64,000 nucleotides of DNA from Tabrizicola aquatica (GCF_002900975.1 NZ_PJON01000002.1:310001-374000); one strand, 5' to 3'. Counted from the stretch's first letter, positions 29,745 to 38,349 are shown. The notes: generated by a model not told the origin, from the letters alone. A program made the numbers and translations.

Positions 29745-31864
29745 CACCGCCAGACCCTGCCCCAATCGGGGTCAAGCGACTGGGTGTGGTATTCGCGGAT
29801 CGATTCGTACAGCCGACCGTCCACATCGACCCGCGCGCCACCGTCCCCGGTTCCCGGCCGCAACGTCGCGCCAAAGCTTTGTCGGGTTTCGTTGCCAATG
29901 GCCCAGGTCAGCGGGATCGAGAAGCGGATGCCCTTGTCAAAACCACCATCGCCCAGCGTGTCGGACGGGGCATCCGTCACCGTGGCGAAAGCCCCAACGC
30001 GCCAGCCATTGGCGAACACCCGGTCGACCGAGACCGTGGCCCCCACGTCGCCCGCCAGGTACTTGCCCACATCCAGCTGACCCAGGAAGCCATTGCCAAA
30101 GTCGTAATAAGCCGAGAGATGGCCGGTCACGATATCATAGTCGTATTCGTCAAACCCAAGGCCGCCGTCGGTATCGCGCTGCTTGGTATAGTTGACCTCG
30201 ACCCCCAGGGCGAGGCGGCTATCCACCGGCTTCCACAGCACCTCGCCCGAGACGCCGGCGTGCATCCGTTCCAGGTAACCGAAGGTCACGCGGGAATAGA
30301 CATCCTCGGCCGGGCGGGAGAACCAGGCCAGGGTCAACTGCTCCAACGCGGGATCGCCGAACTTGCTGTAGCGCGAGCTGTCGGTGCGAACATGCGGCAG
30401 TGGAGAGCTGGACGGCTCGCCGGTCCGGTCCACGTTGCCGAACATCCGCTTGTAGACCGCGCCGGACAGCACCAGGCCGGGACGGATATCATAGCTAGCC
30501 GACAGCCGCAGGCCGACGTCGCCTTTCAGCGGCTCGCTGACCTTCAGCGCGGGCTTCAGGCTCCAGCGGAATTTCGGATACAGCCCGTCATCGCCCACCG
30601 CATTGGCCGGCACCCGGCCCGCATCGGTGATCGTCACGCGCTGGCGCAGAAGCGAGGCGTTGTCGGCCGCGTATTCAAGCTGCTCCAGATCGCTGCGACG
30701 GATCGTGACCTTGGAGGCGCCGATGCCGTTCACCACCGGCACGATCTCGAACGTCTCGACCGAGGCGGGCATCACATGGCTAAGCGCGCGCGCGGTGCGG
30801 CCGATGGCCTGCGAGCCGGCGTCGATCCGACCCGACCGGATGCGGATCTGCACAGTGCTGGCGGTATAGGCCAGGTTCTCGATCACGATGCCATCGACCG
30901 CCAGCCGCTTGGCCAGGTTCTTGCGCAGCAGTGGACCGGCATCGGCCTGGGTGACCCAGCCGCCGTCATAGGCATCCGGGTCGGCCGCACGCGCGGGGCG
31001 GGCCTTCACGGCAACCGGCGCCGCACCCATCACGCCGCCAGCGGCGCGGGTCTTGGGGTCAAGGATCAGATGGAAGGCAAAGGCGATCTCGGACCCATAC
31101 AGCGAGTACAGGCCATAGCGCGCGTTCGGGCCGCGCTGGTATTCGAAGCCAAAGTTGAACGGGCTGTCGCGTTCGATCAGACCGCGGGTCTCATCCTCAA
31201 GCGTATAGTCGTCGGACGAATATTCGGCCTTGAAGGTCCACTGGTCGGTGATCTTGTATTCCACACCGGCAAAGGGTGCCGCCTCGCCACGGAACCACTG
31301 GTCGGTGTTGGGGTTGCCCGCATCCTCTTCCGACAACGGGGGACGGTCGCCGAAGAGCTCCCCCATCCCGCCATAGCTGCCCATCCGGCCCCAGCCCAGG
31401 CCGGCGGTGACCTTCAGCCGGTCGCCAAAGGTCTTGGTCGCGGCAAGATACTCCGACGCAAAGGTCCCGTCGCCGGTAAAATCCTGCAGGCCGATGGTCA
31501 GGGCAGGGACATAGGTCCCTTCCTTCAGGATCTGATAGCGCAGGTCGAAACTGCGATCCTCGAACTTCTTGCCGTCGCTGGGGAACAGCGTGTTCCAGTC
31601 GCGCCAGGTCTGGAAGCGGAACGAACCCGACAACCGCTCGGTGATCTGAAAGCTGATCGTTGCGCGGGTGATCGGGCCGACCAGCGCGGTCGAGAAGGTA
31701 AAGCGCGCGTCTTCCTGCGCATCGCCCGACGGCATGTCGATCAGGCCAGTCGTGCCGTTCAAATTCAGCGACTTTGTCATTTCCGCCAGGGCCGGCGCAC
31801 CGGCAAGGGCAGTCGAAAGCACAAGAAGGGCAGACAGACGCGGCGATGACAGCATGGTTTTCAC
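29744..31864 (-). CDS. YjbH-family exopolysaccharide outer-membrane protein
   Basis: The 706-residue protein has a signal peptide (ending GAPALAEM) and then the YjbH start LNLNGTTGLIDMPSG. A large beta-rich body follows with many alternating aromatic strands (FGFEYQRGPNARYGLYSLYG, SAYYDFGNGFLGQLDVGKYL). YjbH/GfcD-type proteins are predicted outer-membrane barrels that help secrete or modify an exopolysaccharide. The start is a GTG at 31864, with an ATG at 31855 as alternative. It is coupled to the YjbF lipoprotein by a 4-base overlap. Confidence 0.85.
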   Translation of the reverse strand: MKTMLSSPRLSALLVLSTALAGAPALAEMTKSLNLNGTTGLIDMPSGDAQEDARFTFSTALVGPITRATISFQITERLSGSFRFQTWRDWNTLFPSDGKKFEDRSFDLRYQILKEGTYVPALTIGLQDFTGDGTFASEYLAATKTFGDRLKVTAGLGWGRMGSYGGMGELFGDRPPLSEEDAGNPNTDQWFRGEAAPFAGVEYKITDQWTFKAEYSSDDYTLEDETRGLIERDSPFNFGFEYQRGPNARYGLYSLYGSEIAFAFHLILDPKTRAAGGVMGAAPVAVKARPARAADPDAYDGGWVTQADAGPLLRKNLAKRLAVDGIVIENLAYTASTVQIRIRSGRIDAGSQAIGRTARALSHVMPASVETFEIVPVVNGIGASKVTIRRSDLEQLEYAADNASLLRQRVTITDAGRVPANAVGDDGLYPKFRWSLKPALKVSEPLKGDVGLRLSASYDIRPGLVLSGAVYKRMFGNVDRTGEPSSSPLPHVRTDSSRYSKFGDPALEQLTLAWFSRPAEDVYSRVTFGYLERMHAGVSGEVLWKPVDSRLALGVEVNYTKQRDTDGGLGFDEYDYDIVTGHLSAYYDFGNGFLGQLDVGKYLAGDVGATVSVDRVFANGWRVGAFATVTDAPSDTLGDGGFDKGIRFSIPLTWAIGNETRQSFGATLRPGTGDGGARVDVDGRLYESIREYHTQSLDPDWGRVWR

Positions 31865-31950
31865 GTTCCCGGATACCTTGTCAGTCTATGCGAAGTTCAA
31901 CGCCACAGGGCAAGGGCTAACCTCAGGCCGGTGGCGCAAACCCTGCATCT

Positions 31951-31966
31951 ATGGCACGGGTGCCAT
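31951..31966. repeat. Perfect inverted repeat between marR and yjbH
   Basis: Arms atggcac / gtgccat around GG lie two bases after the marR stop and about 90 bases before the yjbH start. It could be a terminator stem for marR or an operator; no T run follows. Confidence 0.45.
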
Positions 31967-31968
31967 GG

Positions 31969-32412
31969 TCAGTCGTCCTCCAGCCGCACCCGCAACTCGC
32001 GCAGGACCGAGACCAGCGCCCGCACCCGCTCAGCGCCGATCGATTGGACGACCTCGGCAATCAGGGGCACGACGGCAGCCACGGCGGAATCGCGCGCGGC
32101 CCGGCCACTGGGGCTGATCGCCACGAATTTCTGTCGGGCGTCCTCCCAATCGGGGCGGATATGAACATGGCCCGCCCATTCCAGGCGCGACAGCGTGTTG
32201 GTCATCGCCCCGCGCGTCACGTGGAAGGCCCGCGCCAGTTGCGCGGGCGTGCGTTCGTCATTGATCCGCGCCAGGTGGTTCAGCACGCTGAAATGCGACA
32301 GCTCCATCCCCCGCGGCAGGACCTTCGAGATGCGGTTGCGCGCCAGTTGGTCGGCCATGAACAACTCGCCGAACAATGCGACGGCGATATCCTCGGACTT
32401 TTCGCCACTCAT
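31969..32412 (-). CDS. MarR-family transcriptional regulator
   Basis: The 147-residue protein has the winged-helix MarR layout. A helical dimerisation start (VALFGELFMADQLARNRI) is followed by the recognition region (ERTPAQLARAFHVTRGAMTNTLSRLEWAGHVH, cited in part) and the wing (DWEDARQKFVAISPSGRAARD). C-terminal helices complete the dimer. Its ATG overlaps the stop of the nitrilase-family gene (ATGA), so it is the last gene of the grxC-nitrilase-marR operon. Possible targets are its own operon or yjbH downstream; the ligand is unknown. Confidence 0.88.
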   Translation of the reverse strand: MSGEKSEDIAVALFGELFMADQLARNRISKVLPRGMELSHFSVLNHLARINDERTPAQLARAFHVTRGAMTNTLSRLEWAGHVHIRPDWEDARQKFVAISPSGRAARDSAVAAVVPLIAEVVQSIGAERVRALVSVLRELRVRLEDD

Positions 32413-33242
32413 GGCCCGGCGAAGTCCCGGTCGTGCGACAGCGAGGGGACGCGGCGGCGCGCCTCTTCCACCCGGGCCAGGTCCAGATCAACGAAAGTCA
32501 CGCCGGGTTCGGTGCCGGCATCCGCCAGGATCTCGCCCCAGGGCGCGATGGCCAGCGAATGGCCATGCGTCCGCCGCCCCTTGCCATTCGCCTCGGGATG
32601 GAACCCGGTCTGCGCCGGGGCCAGGACAAAGCACCCCGTCTCGATCGCGCGGGCGCGCAGCAGGGTTTCCCAGTGCGCGGCCCCGGTGATGTGGTTGAAG
32701 GCGGCCGGAACCGTGATCACCTGCGCCCCACCCTGCGCCAGCCGGCGATACAGCGCGGGAAACCGGACGTCGTAGCAGACGGTCATTCCGACCCGCGCAA
32801 AAGGCGTCTCGGCCACGACGGCACGGGTTCCCGGTCTGTAACCCTCGCTTTCGCGGTAGACTTCGGTTTCCGAAACGTTGACGTCGAACATGTGAATCTT
32901 GTCATAGCGCGCGGCCACCTGCCCGTCCGGCCCGACCAGCAGGCTGCGATTGGCGAACCGCCCGTCCGCGTCATGGGTAAACAGGCCCAGCGATCCAACC
33001 AGCAGCCAGATCCCCGCCGCCTGCGCCTCGGCCCGCAGGGCGGCAAGGGTTGGGTCGTCGTCCTCTTGCCGGAAAACGCTGCGCTGGTGGGCGCGGCTGG
33101 AGGAAAGGCCGTTCGTCAGTTCAGGCGTCAGGACGAAACCCGCGCCCCCGGCGACGGCCTGGCGCACCAGATCGACCGTCACGGCCAGATTGGCCGCCGG
33201 ATCATCGCTGACGTTCAACTGGACCAGCGCGGCGCGCATCAA
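32409..33242 (-). CDS. Nitrilase-superfamily amidohydrolase (Nit/omega-amidase type)
   Basis: The 277-residue carbon-nitrogen hydrolase shows the catalytic triad: Glu in LTPELTN near residue 41, Lys in RYDKIHMFDVNV near residue 116, and Cys in GMTVCYDVRFPALYR near residue 155. The IHMFDV segment and the length fit the Nit1/omega-amidase branch, which hydrolyses deaminated glutathione or alpha-ketoglutaramate. Placement directly after glutaredoxin (4-base overlap) fits a glutathione-related repair role, which is an inference. It overlaps marR downstream. Confidence 0.88.
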   Translation of the reverse strand: MMRAALVQLNVSDDPAANLAVTVDLVRQAVAGGAGFVLTPELTNGLSSSRAHQRSVFRQEDDDPTLAALRAEAQAAGIWLLVGSLGLFTHDADGRFANRSLLVGPDGQVAARYDKIHMFDVNVSETEVYRESEGYRPGTRAVVAETPFARVGMTVCYDVRFPALYRRLAQGGAQVITVPAAFNHITGAAHWETLLRARAIETGCFVLAPAQTGFHPEANGKGRRTHGHSLAIAPWGEILADAGTEPGVTFVDLDLARVEEARRRVPSLSHDRDFAGP

Positions 33243-33496
33243 TCGGCCAGCAGAGCGTCAAGCTTGCCCGCATCATCCAGCGCATGCAGATCGTCCGATC
33301 CGCCGACATGCGTCTGGCCGATGAAAATCTGCGGCACGGTACGACGACCGTTCGCCCGCTGGACCATCGCCGAGCGCAAGGACGGATCGGCGCTGACGTC
33401 AATCTCGCGATAGGGCACGCCCTTGCGCTGCAACAGCCGCTTGGCCATGGCGCAATAACCGCAGGTGGGGGTGGTGTAGATCTCGACAGGACGCAT
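33239..33496 (-). CDS. grxC: Glutaredoxin 3
   Basis: This 85-residue thioredoxin-fold protein reduces disulfides with glutathione. The active site is CGYC (TTPTCGYCAMAKRLL) instead of the common CPYC. The GSH-binding TVP-like segment RRTVPQIFIG and the following GGSDDLHALDDAGKLD are typical. It is the first gene of a three-gene operon overlapping the nitrilase-type hydrolase by four bases. Its own promoter is predicted just upstream, across the comF stop. Confidence 0.92.
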   Translation of the reverse strand: MRPVEIYTTPTCGYCAMAKRLLQRKGVPYREIDVSADPSLRSAMVQRANGRRTVPQIFIGQTHVGGSDDLHALDDAGKLDALLAD

Positions 33497-33518
33497 GGGA
33501 AACCTCTTTGGCGTCCAG

Positions 33519-33546
33519 ACTATAGGCGATCAGTCGTCTTTCGCAA
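33519..33546 (-). promoter_or_regulatory. Predicted grxC operon promoter
   Basis: Reading the minus strand, TTGCGA (33546-33541) and TATAGT (33524-33519) are separated by 16 bases. The -35 lies within the last codons of comF and the transcript would begin about 20 bases before the grxC ATG. Confidence 0.5.
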
Positions 33547-34252
33547 CGCGCGCCAGACACAAGACGTTGACCGAGCGCGCCCCCGCCGACATCAGCGCCT
33601 CGGTCGCTGCCGAGAATGTCGCGCCCGAGGTCATCACGTCATCCACCAGCAGGATATCGCGGTCGACGACCAGAGGCTGGCGCCGACGGGGGACCGAAAA
33701 GGCATCCACCAGATTGGCAAAGCGCGCGTCGCGGGTCTTGCCGTCCTGGTTGCCGGTGCTGCGATGGCGTGTCAGGGCGTCGGGACAGTGGTCCAGCCCC
33801 GCCGCCTTGGCGATGGACCGTGACAGCAGCGCCGCCTGATTGAACTTGCGCCGGATCAGCCGCAGCCAGTGCAAGGGCACGGGCACGACCAGCATCCCCG
33901 GTTGCAGGATCGGCCGTGCGGATTTCAGCATCCAGCCGCTTGCGGGGCGCGCCAGATCCATCCGGTCGCCATGTTTCAGCGCCAGCACCAGCCGGCGGCC
34001 GTTGTCGCGGTAAGCCAAGGCCGCCCTGCCCCGGTCCCAGGGCCGGGCGATGGTCATGCAGTCGTCGCAATGCGCGGTCTCATCCGCCTCGCCCCCTGGC
34101 AAGGCAATGCCGCATCGGTCGCAGACCAGTCCCGCGATGAAGGGCGTCTCGCGCCAACACTCGGCGCACAGGCCAAAGTCGCTGGTGACCGGCGCGCTGC
34201 AACTGATGCATTGCGGCGGGTAGATGACCTGAAGCGCGGCTTGCAATCCCAT
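33530..34252 (-). CDS. ComF-family protein (double zinc ribbon plus phosphoribosyltransferase)
   Basis: The 240-residue protein starts at the ATG at 34252 (MGLQAALQVIYPPQC) behind GGGGGAGAGG. An N-terminal four-cysteine region (CISC, CAEC, CDRC, CDDC) forms a zinc ribbon. A type I phosphoribosyltransferase domain follows, with the PRPP loop ILLVDDVMTSGATF near residue 200. ComF proteins take part in natural transformation in some bacteria and in uncharacterised DNA or nucleotide processes in others. It diverges from the methyltransferase at 34276, only 23 bases away, which argues against the longer in-frame start at 34288. Confidence 0.88.
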   Translation of the reverse strand: MGLQAALQVIYPPQCISCSAPVTSDFGLCAECWRETPFIAGLVCDRCGIALPGGEADETAHCDDCMTIARPWDRGRAALAYRDNGRRLVLALKHGDRMDLARPASGWMLKSARPILQPGMLVVPVPLHWLRLIRRKFNQAALLSRSIAKAAGLDHCPDALTRHRSTGNQDGKTRDARFANLVDAFSVPRRRQPLVVDRDILLVDDVMTSGATFSAATEALMSAGARSVNVLCLARVAKDD

Positions 34253-34275
34253 CCTCTCCCCCACATCTTCGCGCG

Positions 34276-35103
34276 ATGACCCAGCCACCGCCTCTGACCG
34301 ACCGCGCCGCCCTGCTGCGCCAGCGCCACCGCGCCGCGCTGCGCCCCGACCATGACGAGGCGCTGTTCCTGCACCGGCTGGCCTACGACGATGTTCAGGA
34401 GAGACTCAGCGAGGTTAACAGAACCTTTACGTCGCCCGTCGTGGTGACCGGACATCCGCAAATCTGGTCCGATTTCGCGCCGGTCGTGCCGGATGATGAG
34501 GTTCTGGCCCTCACTCCTGGCGCGCACGATCTGATCGTTCACGCTATGTCCTTGCATTGGGCGAACGATCCGGTTGGCCAACTGGTCCAATGCCTGCGGT
34601 CCTTGCAACCGGACGGGCTGTTCCTGGCGGTCTTTCCCGGTGGGCGCACACTGAACGAACTGCGCGCCAGCCTGGCCGAAGCCGAGGCGCAGGTGGTGGG
34701 CGGCCTTTCTCCCCGCGTGCTGCCGATGGGAGAGATCCGCGATCTGGGCGCGCTGATGCAGCGGGCGGGGTTTGCGCTGCCGGTGGCGGACAGCCTGACG
34801 CAGGTGGTCCGGTATCGCGACTTTGGCCGGCTGCTTTCCGACCTGCGCGCGATGGGCGAGACCAGCGCCCTTGCCGCCCGACCGCGCCACTTCACCCGGC
34901 GCGGGGTGATGAGGGCGGCGGCGGCGATCTATCAGAACCTTGCCACGCCCGAGGGGCACCTGCCCGCCACCTTCGAGCTGGTGTTCCTGACCGGCTGGGC
35001 CCCACATGACAGCCAGCAAAAACCTTTGCGCCCCGGTTCTGCCATGGCCAGACTGGCCGATGCGCTTGGTGCCGCCGAGAAACCCTTGCCAAGGGACGGT
35101 TGA
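34276..35103 (+). CDS. NDUFAF5/BioC-like methyltransferase-fold protein lacking SAM motif I
   Basis: The 275-residue protein matches NDUFAF5 relatives (complex I assembly, arginine hydroxylation of the NDUFS7 subunit) along most of its length. Shared blocks are DRAALLRQRHRAA at the N-terminus, SLHWANDP, RSLQPDGLFLAVFPGGRTLNEL (in part), GLSPRVLPMGEIRDLG and HLPATFELVFLTGWAPH. Where these enzymes carry the glycine-rich SAM loop (LDLGCGRG-like), this protein has only SPVVVTGHPQIW and is roughly 30 residues shorter. It may be inactive as a methyltransferase, or bind cofactor differently. It is upstream of hemH and divergent from comF. Confidence 0.75.
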   Translation: MTQPPPLTDRAALLRQRHRAALRPDHDEALFLHRLAYDDVQERLSEVNRTFTSPVVVTGHPQIWSDFAPVVPDDEVLALTPGAHDLIVHAMSLHWANDPVGQLVQCLRSLQPDGLFLAVFPGGRTLNELRASLAEAEAQVVGGLSPRVLPMGEIRDLGALMQRAGFALPVADSLTQVVRYRDFGRLLSDLRAMGETSALAARPRHFTRRGVMRAAAAIYQNLATPEGHLPATFELVFLTGWAPHDSQQKPLRPGSAMARLADALGAAEKPLPRDG

Positions 35104-35153
35104 CCCCGCGCTGCAAGCGGTTATGTCCCGCAGCAACCATTGGGATCATTCAG

Positions 35154-36251
35154 ATGCTTGACGCAAAAAGCTTCCAGGACGCCTCCGCCTCGGTCCAGAC
35201 CGGCCAGGGCCGCCTGGCCCACGCCCCCGCCGACCACCCGCCCGTCCGCAAGGCGAAGATCGGGGTGCTGATTGCCAACCTGGGGACACCGGACAATTAC
35301 GACTACTGGTCGATGCGGCGCTATCTGAACGAGTTCCTTTCGGACAAGCGGGTCGTGGATTACTCCAGCTGGCTGTGGCAGCCGTTGTTGCAGCTGGTGA
35401 TCCTGTCGAAGCGGCCGTTTTCCTCGGGCGCGAACTACAAGCTGATCTGGAACCACGAGCTGAACGAAAGCCCGCTTCTTACGATCACCAAGGCCCAGAC
35501 TGCAGCGATTGCCAAGGTCGTCGCGGACCGGCATGGGACCGAGGTGATGGTCGATTTCTGCATGCGCTATGGGAACCCCTCCACCGAAAGCCGGGTCCGG
35601 GCGATGGTCGAGGCGGGGTGCGAGAAGATCCTGTTCTTCCCCCTCTACCCCCACTACGCCGGGGCGACCTCGGCCACCGCGAACGACCAGTTCTTCCGGG
35701 CGATGATGAAGGAGAAGCGGCAGCCTGCCGTGCGGACCGTGCCGGAGTATTTCGAGCACCCCCTGTACATCGACGCGCTGGCCCGGTCGGTGGAGACGGC
35801 CTATGCGAAGCTGGAGGTGAAGCCGGACGTGCTGGTCGCCAGTTATCACGGCATGCCCAAGCGGTACCTGATGGAGGGCGACCCCTATCACTGCCAGTGT
35901 GCCAAGACCTCGCGTCTCTTGCGGGAGAGGTTGGGGTGGGAGAAGGGGTCGATCGACACGACCTTCCAGTCGGTCTTCGGGCCGGAGGAATGGCTGCGGC
36001 CCTACACGGTCGAGCATGTGGCCGAGCTGGCCAAGCAGGGGAAGAAGCGGATCGCGGTGATGGCGCCGGCTTTCAGTGCCGACTGCATCGAGACGCTGGA
36101 GGAGATCAACGGCGAGATCCGGGAGGCCTTCGAGCATGCCGGGGGGGAGGAGTTCACCTATATCCCCTGCCTGAACGACGAGCCGGCCCATATCGAGGCC
36201 CTGGTCGCGGTGATCGAGGAGAACCTGGCGGGGTGGCTGCCCAAGGCGTGA
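35154..36251 (+). CDS. hemH: Ferrochelatase HemH
   Basis: HemH inserts Fe(2+) into protoporphyrin IX, the last step of haem synthesis. The 365-residue protein has a roughly 30-residue N-terminal tail before the conserved KIGVLIANLGTPDNYDYWS start. The signature VASYHGMPKRYLMEGDPYHC carries the catalytic His, and FGPEEWLRPYT precedes the conserved CIETLEEINGEI block that carries the acidic residues. I chose the ATG at 35154. The gene ends in a palindrome. It follows the NDUFAF5-like gene by 50 bases on the same strand. Confidence 0.95.
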   Translation: MLDAKSFQDASASVQTGQGRLAHAPADHPPVRKAKIGVLIANLGTPDNYDYWSMRRYLNEFLSDKRVVDYSSWLWQPLLQLVILSKRPFSSGANYKLIWNHELNESPLLTITKAQTAAIAKVVADRHGTEVMVDFCMRYGNPSTESRVRAMVEAGCEKILFFPLYPHYAGATSATANDQFFRAMMKEKRQPAVRTVPEYFEHPLYIDALARSVETAYAKLEVKPDVLVASYHGMPKRYLMEGDPYHCQCAKTSRLLRERLGWEKGSIDTTFQSVFGPEEWLRPYTVEHVAELAKQGKKRIAVMAPAFSADCIETLEEINGEIREAFEHAGGEEFTYIPCLNDEPAHIEALVAVIEENLAGWLPKA

Positions 36252-36271
36252 TCTGTCCACGGTGGACAGAT
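36251..36271 (+). terminator. Palindromic hairpin after hemH
   Basis: Arms atctgtccac / gtggacagat with a single-base centre begin at the hemH stop codon; GTTTT follows at 36277. A related TGTCC/GGACA hairpin follows argG at 53629. Confidence 0.55.
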
Positions 36272-36425
36272 TGGCGTTTTCCAGCGATTACAATGGGTTG
36301 TCTGTCCGCGTTAGGGTGGTGTTAATACCTGTGCTCTGTGGTCGCCTTGGGTTGCCGCCTGTCAAATTGAGCGCTGCCGCGCGTGCCTTTGGTTTGCCCT
36401 GGCGTCGCGATGTGTGCTGATGGCG

Positions 36426-36480
36426 CAGAATGGGGGCATTCTGCCCCCAAACCCCCTGAGGATATTTGTGCAAGGTGAAG
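36426..36480. repeat. Intergenic repeat copy A (G-run hairpin plus GAGGATATTT tail)
   Basis: Two mutually exclusive stems (cagaatg/cattctg and tggggg/ccccca) are followed by ACCCCCTGAGGATATTTG and AAGGTGAAG. A related element with the same order lies at 46063-46108. It sits between hemH and the M20 hydrolase gene. The rest of the 256-base gap shows no gene; a weak promoter (TTGTCT, 18 bases, TTAATA) may lie at 36299-36328. Confidence 0.6.
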
Positions 36481-36507
36481 CCGGGGGCGGAGAGTGGGGA
36501 AGGCTAG

Positions 36508-37656
36508 ATGAGTCTCAGCAATCTTGACGTTGTGGAACTGACCGAGTTCCGCCGCCACCTGCATCGCCACCCCGAGGTTTCGGGGCAGGAGGAGGGGACG
36601 GCGGCGAAGGTGGTTGGGGCGCTGGTGCCACTGAACCCGGACCGCATCCTGACGGGGCTTGGCGGTCATGGGGTGGCGGCTGTCTGGGAGGCGGCGGAAC
36701 CGGGGCCGACGGTGCTGTTCCGGTCGGAACTGGACGCGCTGCCGATCGAGGAGTTGTCCGACGCCCCGCATCGGTCCACCGTGGCGGGCAAGGGCCATCT
36801 GTGCGGACATGACGGCCACTCGACCATCCTTTTGGGGCTGGCCCGGCTGATCGCCCGCGACCGGCCGGCGCGGGGGCGGGTGGTGCTGCTGTTCCAGCCG
36901 GCAGAAGAGGACGGGTCGGGCGCGGCGGCGGTGCTGGCGGATGCGCGCTTTGCCGAGATCAGGCCAGACTGGGCTTTTTCGCTGCACAACATGCCGGGCC
37001 TGCCATTGGGCCATGCGATGATCGCGTCGGGGCCGGCGAATTGCGCGTCGGAAGGGTTGCGGGTGGTGTTCCGGGGACGGACGGCCCATGCCTCGGCCCC
37101 GGAAACCGGCGTCTCACCGGCCTTTGCGCTGGCGGCGCTAATGCCTGCCGCCGTGGCGACCGGCCAGGGCGGGGCGCTGGGACCGGGGTTCCGGCTGGTC
37201 AGCTTGTGCCATGCCCGGATGGGCGAGCCGGCCTTTGGCATAACGCCGGGCGAGGGCGAGCTGTGGCTGACCCTGCGCACGCTGGCGGATGCCGACATGG
37301 CCGCGCTGCGCGACGAGGTCATGGGTCTGGCACGGCGGCTGGCTGCCGACCACGGGCTGGAGGTGGAGTTCAGCCACCACGACCCGTTTGCCGCCTGCAC
37401 CAACGACCCGCAGGCAACCGAGGCCATTGCGCGGGCTGTGACGGCGCTGGGCCTGCCGCAGGGCGACAGCGGCTGGCCGATGCGCGCGTCGGAGGATTTC
37501 GGGCGATTCGGCGGGATGGCGAAATCGGCGATGTTCCTGCTGGGGGCCGGAGAGAGCCTGCCCGCGCTGCACAACCCGGATTACGACTTCCCGGATGCGC
37601 TGATCGCGCCGGGGGTGGCGATCTTTGACCGGCTGCGGCGCGACCTTCTGGGGTAA
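36508..37656 (+). CDS. M20-family amidohydrolase (hippurate/N-acyl-amino-acid hydrolase type)
   Basis: The 382-residue metallopeptidase-fold protein begins TEFRRHLHRHPEVSGQE, typical of the M20D amidohydrolases. Metal ligands are visible in LCGHDGHSTILLGLA and the catalytic Glu pair in FQPAEEDGSGAA. The dimerisation lid lies at about residues 175-290, and GWPMRASEDFGRF and the ALHNPDYDFPDALI end follow. Family members remove acyl groups from amino acids. GGGGAAGG precedes the ATG. It appears monocistronic. The exact substrate cannot be read from the sequence. Confidence 0.87.
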   Translation: MSLSNLDVVELTEFRRHLHRHPEVSGQEEGTAAKVVGALVPLNPDRILTGLGGHGVAAVWEAAEPGPTVLFRSELDALPIEELSDAPHRSTVAGKGHLCGHDGHSTILLGLARLIARDRPARGRVVLLFQPAEEDGSGAAAVLADARFAEIRPDWAFSLHNMPGLPLGHAMIASGPANCASEGLRVVFRGRTAHASAPETGVSPAFALAALMPAAVATGQGGALGPGFRLVSLCHARMGEPAFGITPGEGELWLTLRTLADADMAALRDEVMGLARRLAADHGLEVEFSHHDPFAACTNDPQATEAIARAVTALGLPQGDSGWPMRASEDFGRFGGMAKSAMFLLGAGESLPALHNPDYDFPDALIAPGVAIFDRLRRDLLG

Positions 37657-37658
37657 CG

Positions 37659-37690
37659 AAAAAGGCCGCCGACCTGTCCGGTCCGCGGCC
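37659..37690 (-). terminator. Terminator between the M20 hydrolase and L,D-transpeptidase genes
   Basis: Arms ggccgc-c-gacc / ggtc-c-gcggcc form a 10-bp stem with one C-C mismatch and a 5-base loop. On the minus strand it is followed by CCTTTTTCG, so it mainly ends the transpeptidase transcript. Confidence 0.75.
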
Positions 37691-37716
37691 CATGATTCGC
37701 TGCGTGGGGTGACGCG

Positions 37717-38310
37717 CTAGATCAGCAGCACCTGGGTGCCGACCTTGGCCATCTCGAACAGCTCTTCGATATGTTCGTTGTAAAGGCCAACGCAGCCGTT
37801 CGACGACTTGCGGCCGATCTTGCGCGTGTCGTGGGTGCCGTGGATGCGGTAGTAGGTCCAGGAGAGATACAGCGCGCGGGTGCCCAGCGGGTTGTCCTTG
37901 GCACCGCCTTCGACGACTGCCGGCCATTCCGGGTTACGTTCCAGCATCGAGGGGGTCGGGCGCCAGGACGGGTTCACCACCTTTTGCACCACTTCGGTCC
38001 GGCCACGGCGAGTCAGATCCTCGGACAGGGGGACAGAGGTGGGATAGAGGCGGTAGATCGACTGATCCTCGCTCCAGTAGTGCAGGGCGCGCGAGGTGAT
38101 GTCGACCAGGATCGCGCCGCCGCGCGTGTTGTCGAAATAGTCCTGCCATTGCAGCATGCGGAAGCTGGAGACGTTGTTGCGCACCGTGCTGGACACCGGG
38201 GCGGCAAATTCGGTGGTGCCTTCCTGCGCAAGGGCGGGAAGCGTGGCCATCCCGGCCATGCCTGCGGCCCCGGCAAGCAGCGAACGACGGCTGATCGTGC
38301 CCTTTGTCAT
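37717..38310 (-). CDS. L,D-transpeptidase (YkuD), twin-arginine-type signal
   Basis: The 197-residue enzyme would form 3-3 peptidoglycan crosslinks or attach proteins to the wall. The N-terminus (MTKGTISRRSLLAGAAGMAG) contains an Arg pair before the hydrophobic region, like a Tat signal, and cleavage is likely near PALAQE. The YkuD catalytic motif is intact: HGTHDTRKIG then SSNGCVGLYNE with the nucleophilic Cys. I chose the ATG at 38310, with AGGAG 10 bases upstream; an ATG at 38331 lacks a site. A promoter and a terminator bracket it as a single-gene unit. Confidence 0.88.
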   Translation of the reverse strand: MTKGTISRRSLLAGAAGMAGMATLPALAQEGTTEFAAPVSSTVRNNVSSFRMLQWQDYFDNTRGGAILVDITSRALHYWSEDQSIYRLYPTSVPLSEDLTRRGRTEVVQKVVNPSWRPTPSMLERNPEWPAVVEGGAKDNPLGTRALYLSWTYYRIHGTHDTRKIGRKSSNGCVGLYNEHIEELFEMAKVGTQVLLI

Positions 38311-38349
38311 TCTGGGTAGACTCCTGCTCATGTCTCGACTTTTGCCGGT

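Noticed and set aside
32409-33242. Assigning the nitrilase-family protein as a true nitrilase
   Set aside because: The IHMFDV segment and the glutaredoxin neighbour fit the Nit/omega-amidase branch better; a nitrile-specific role has no support here.
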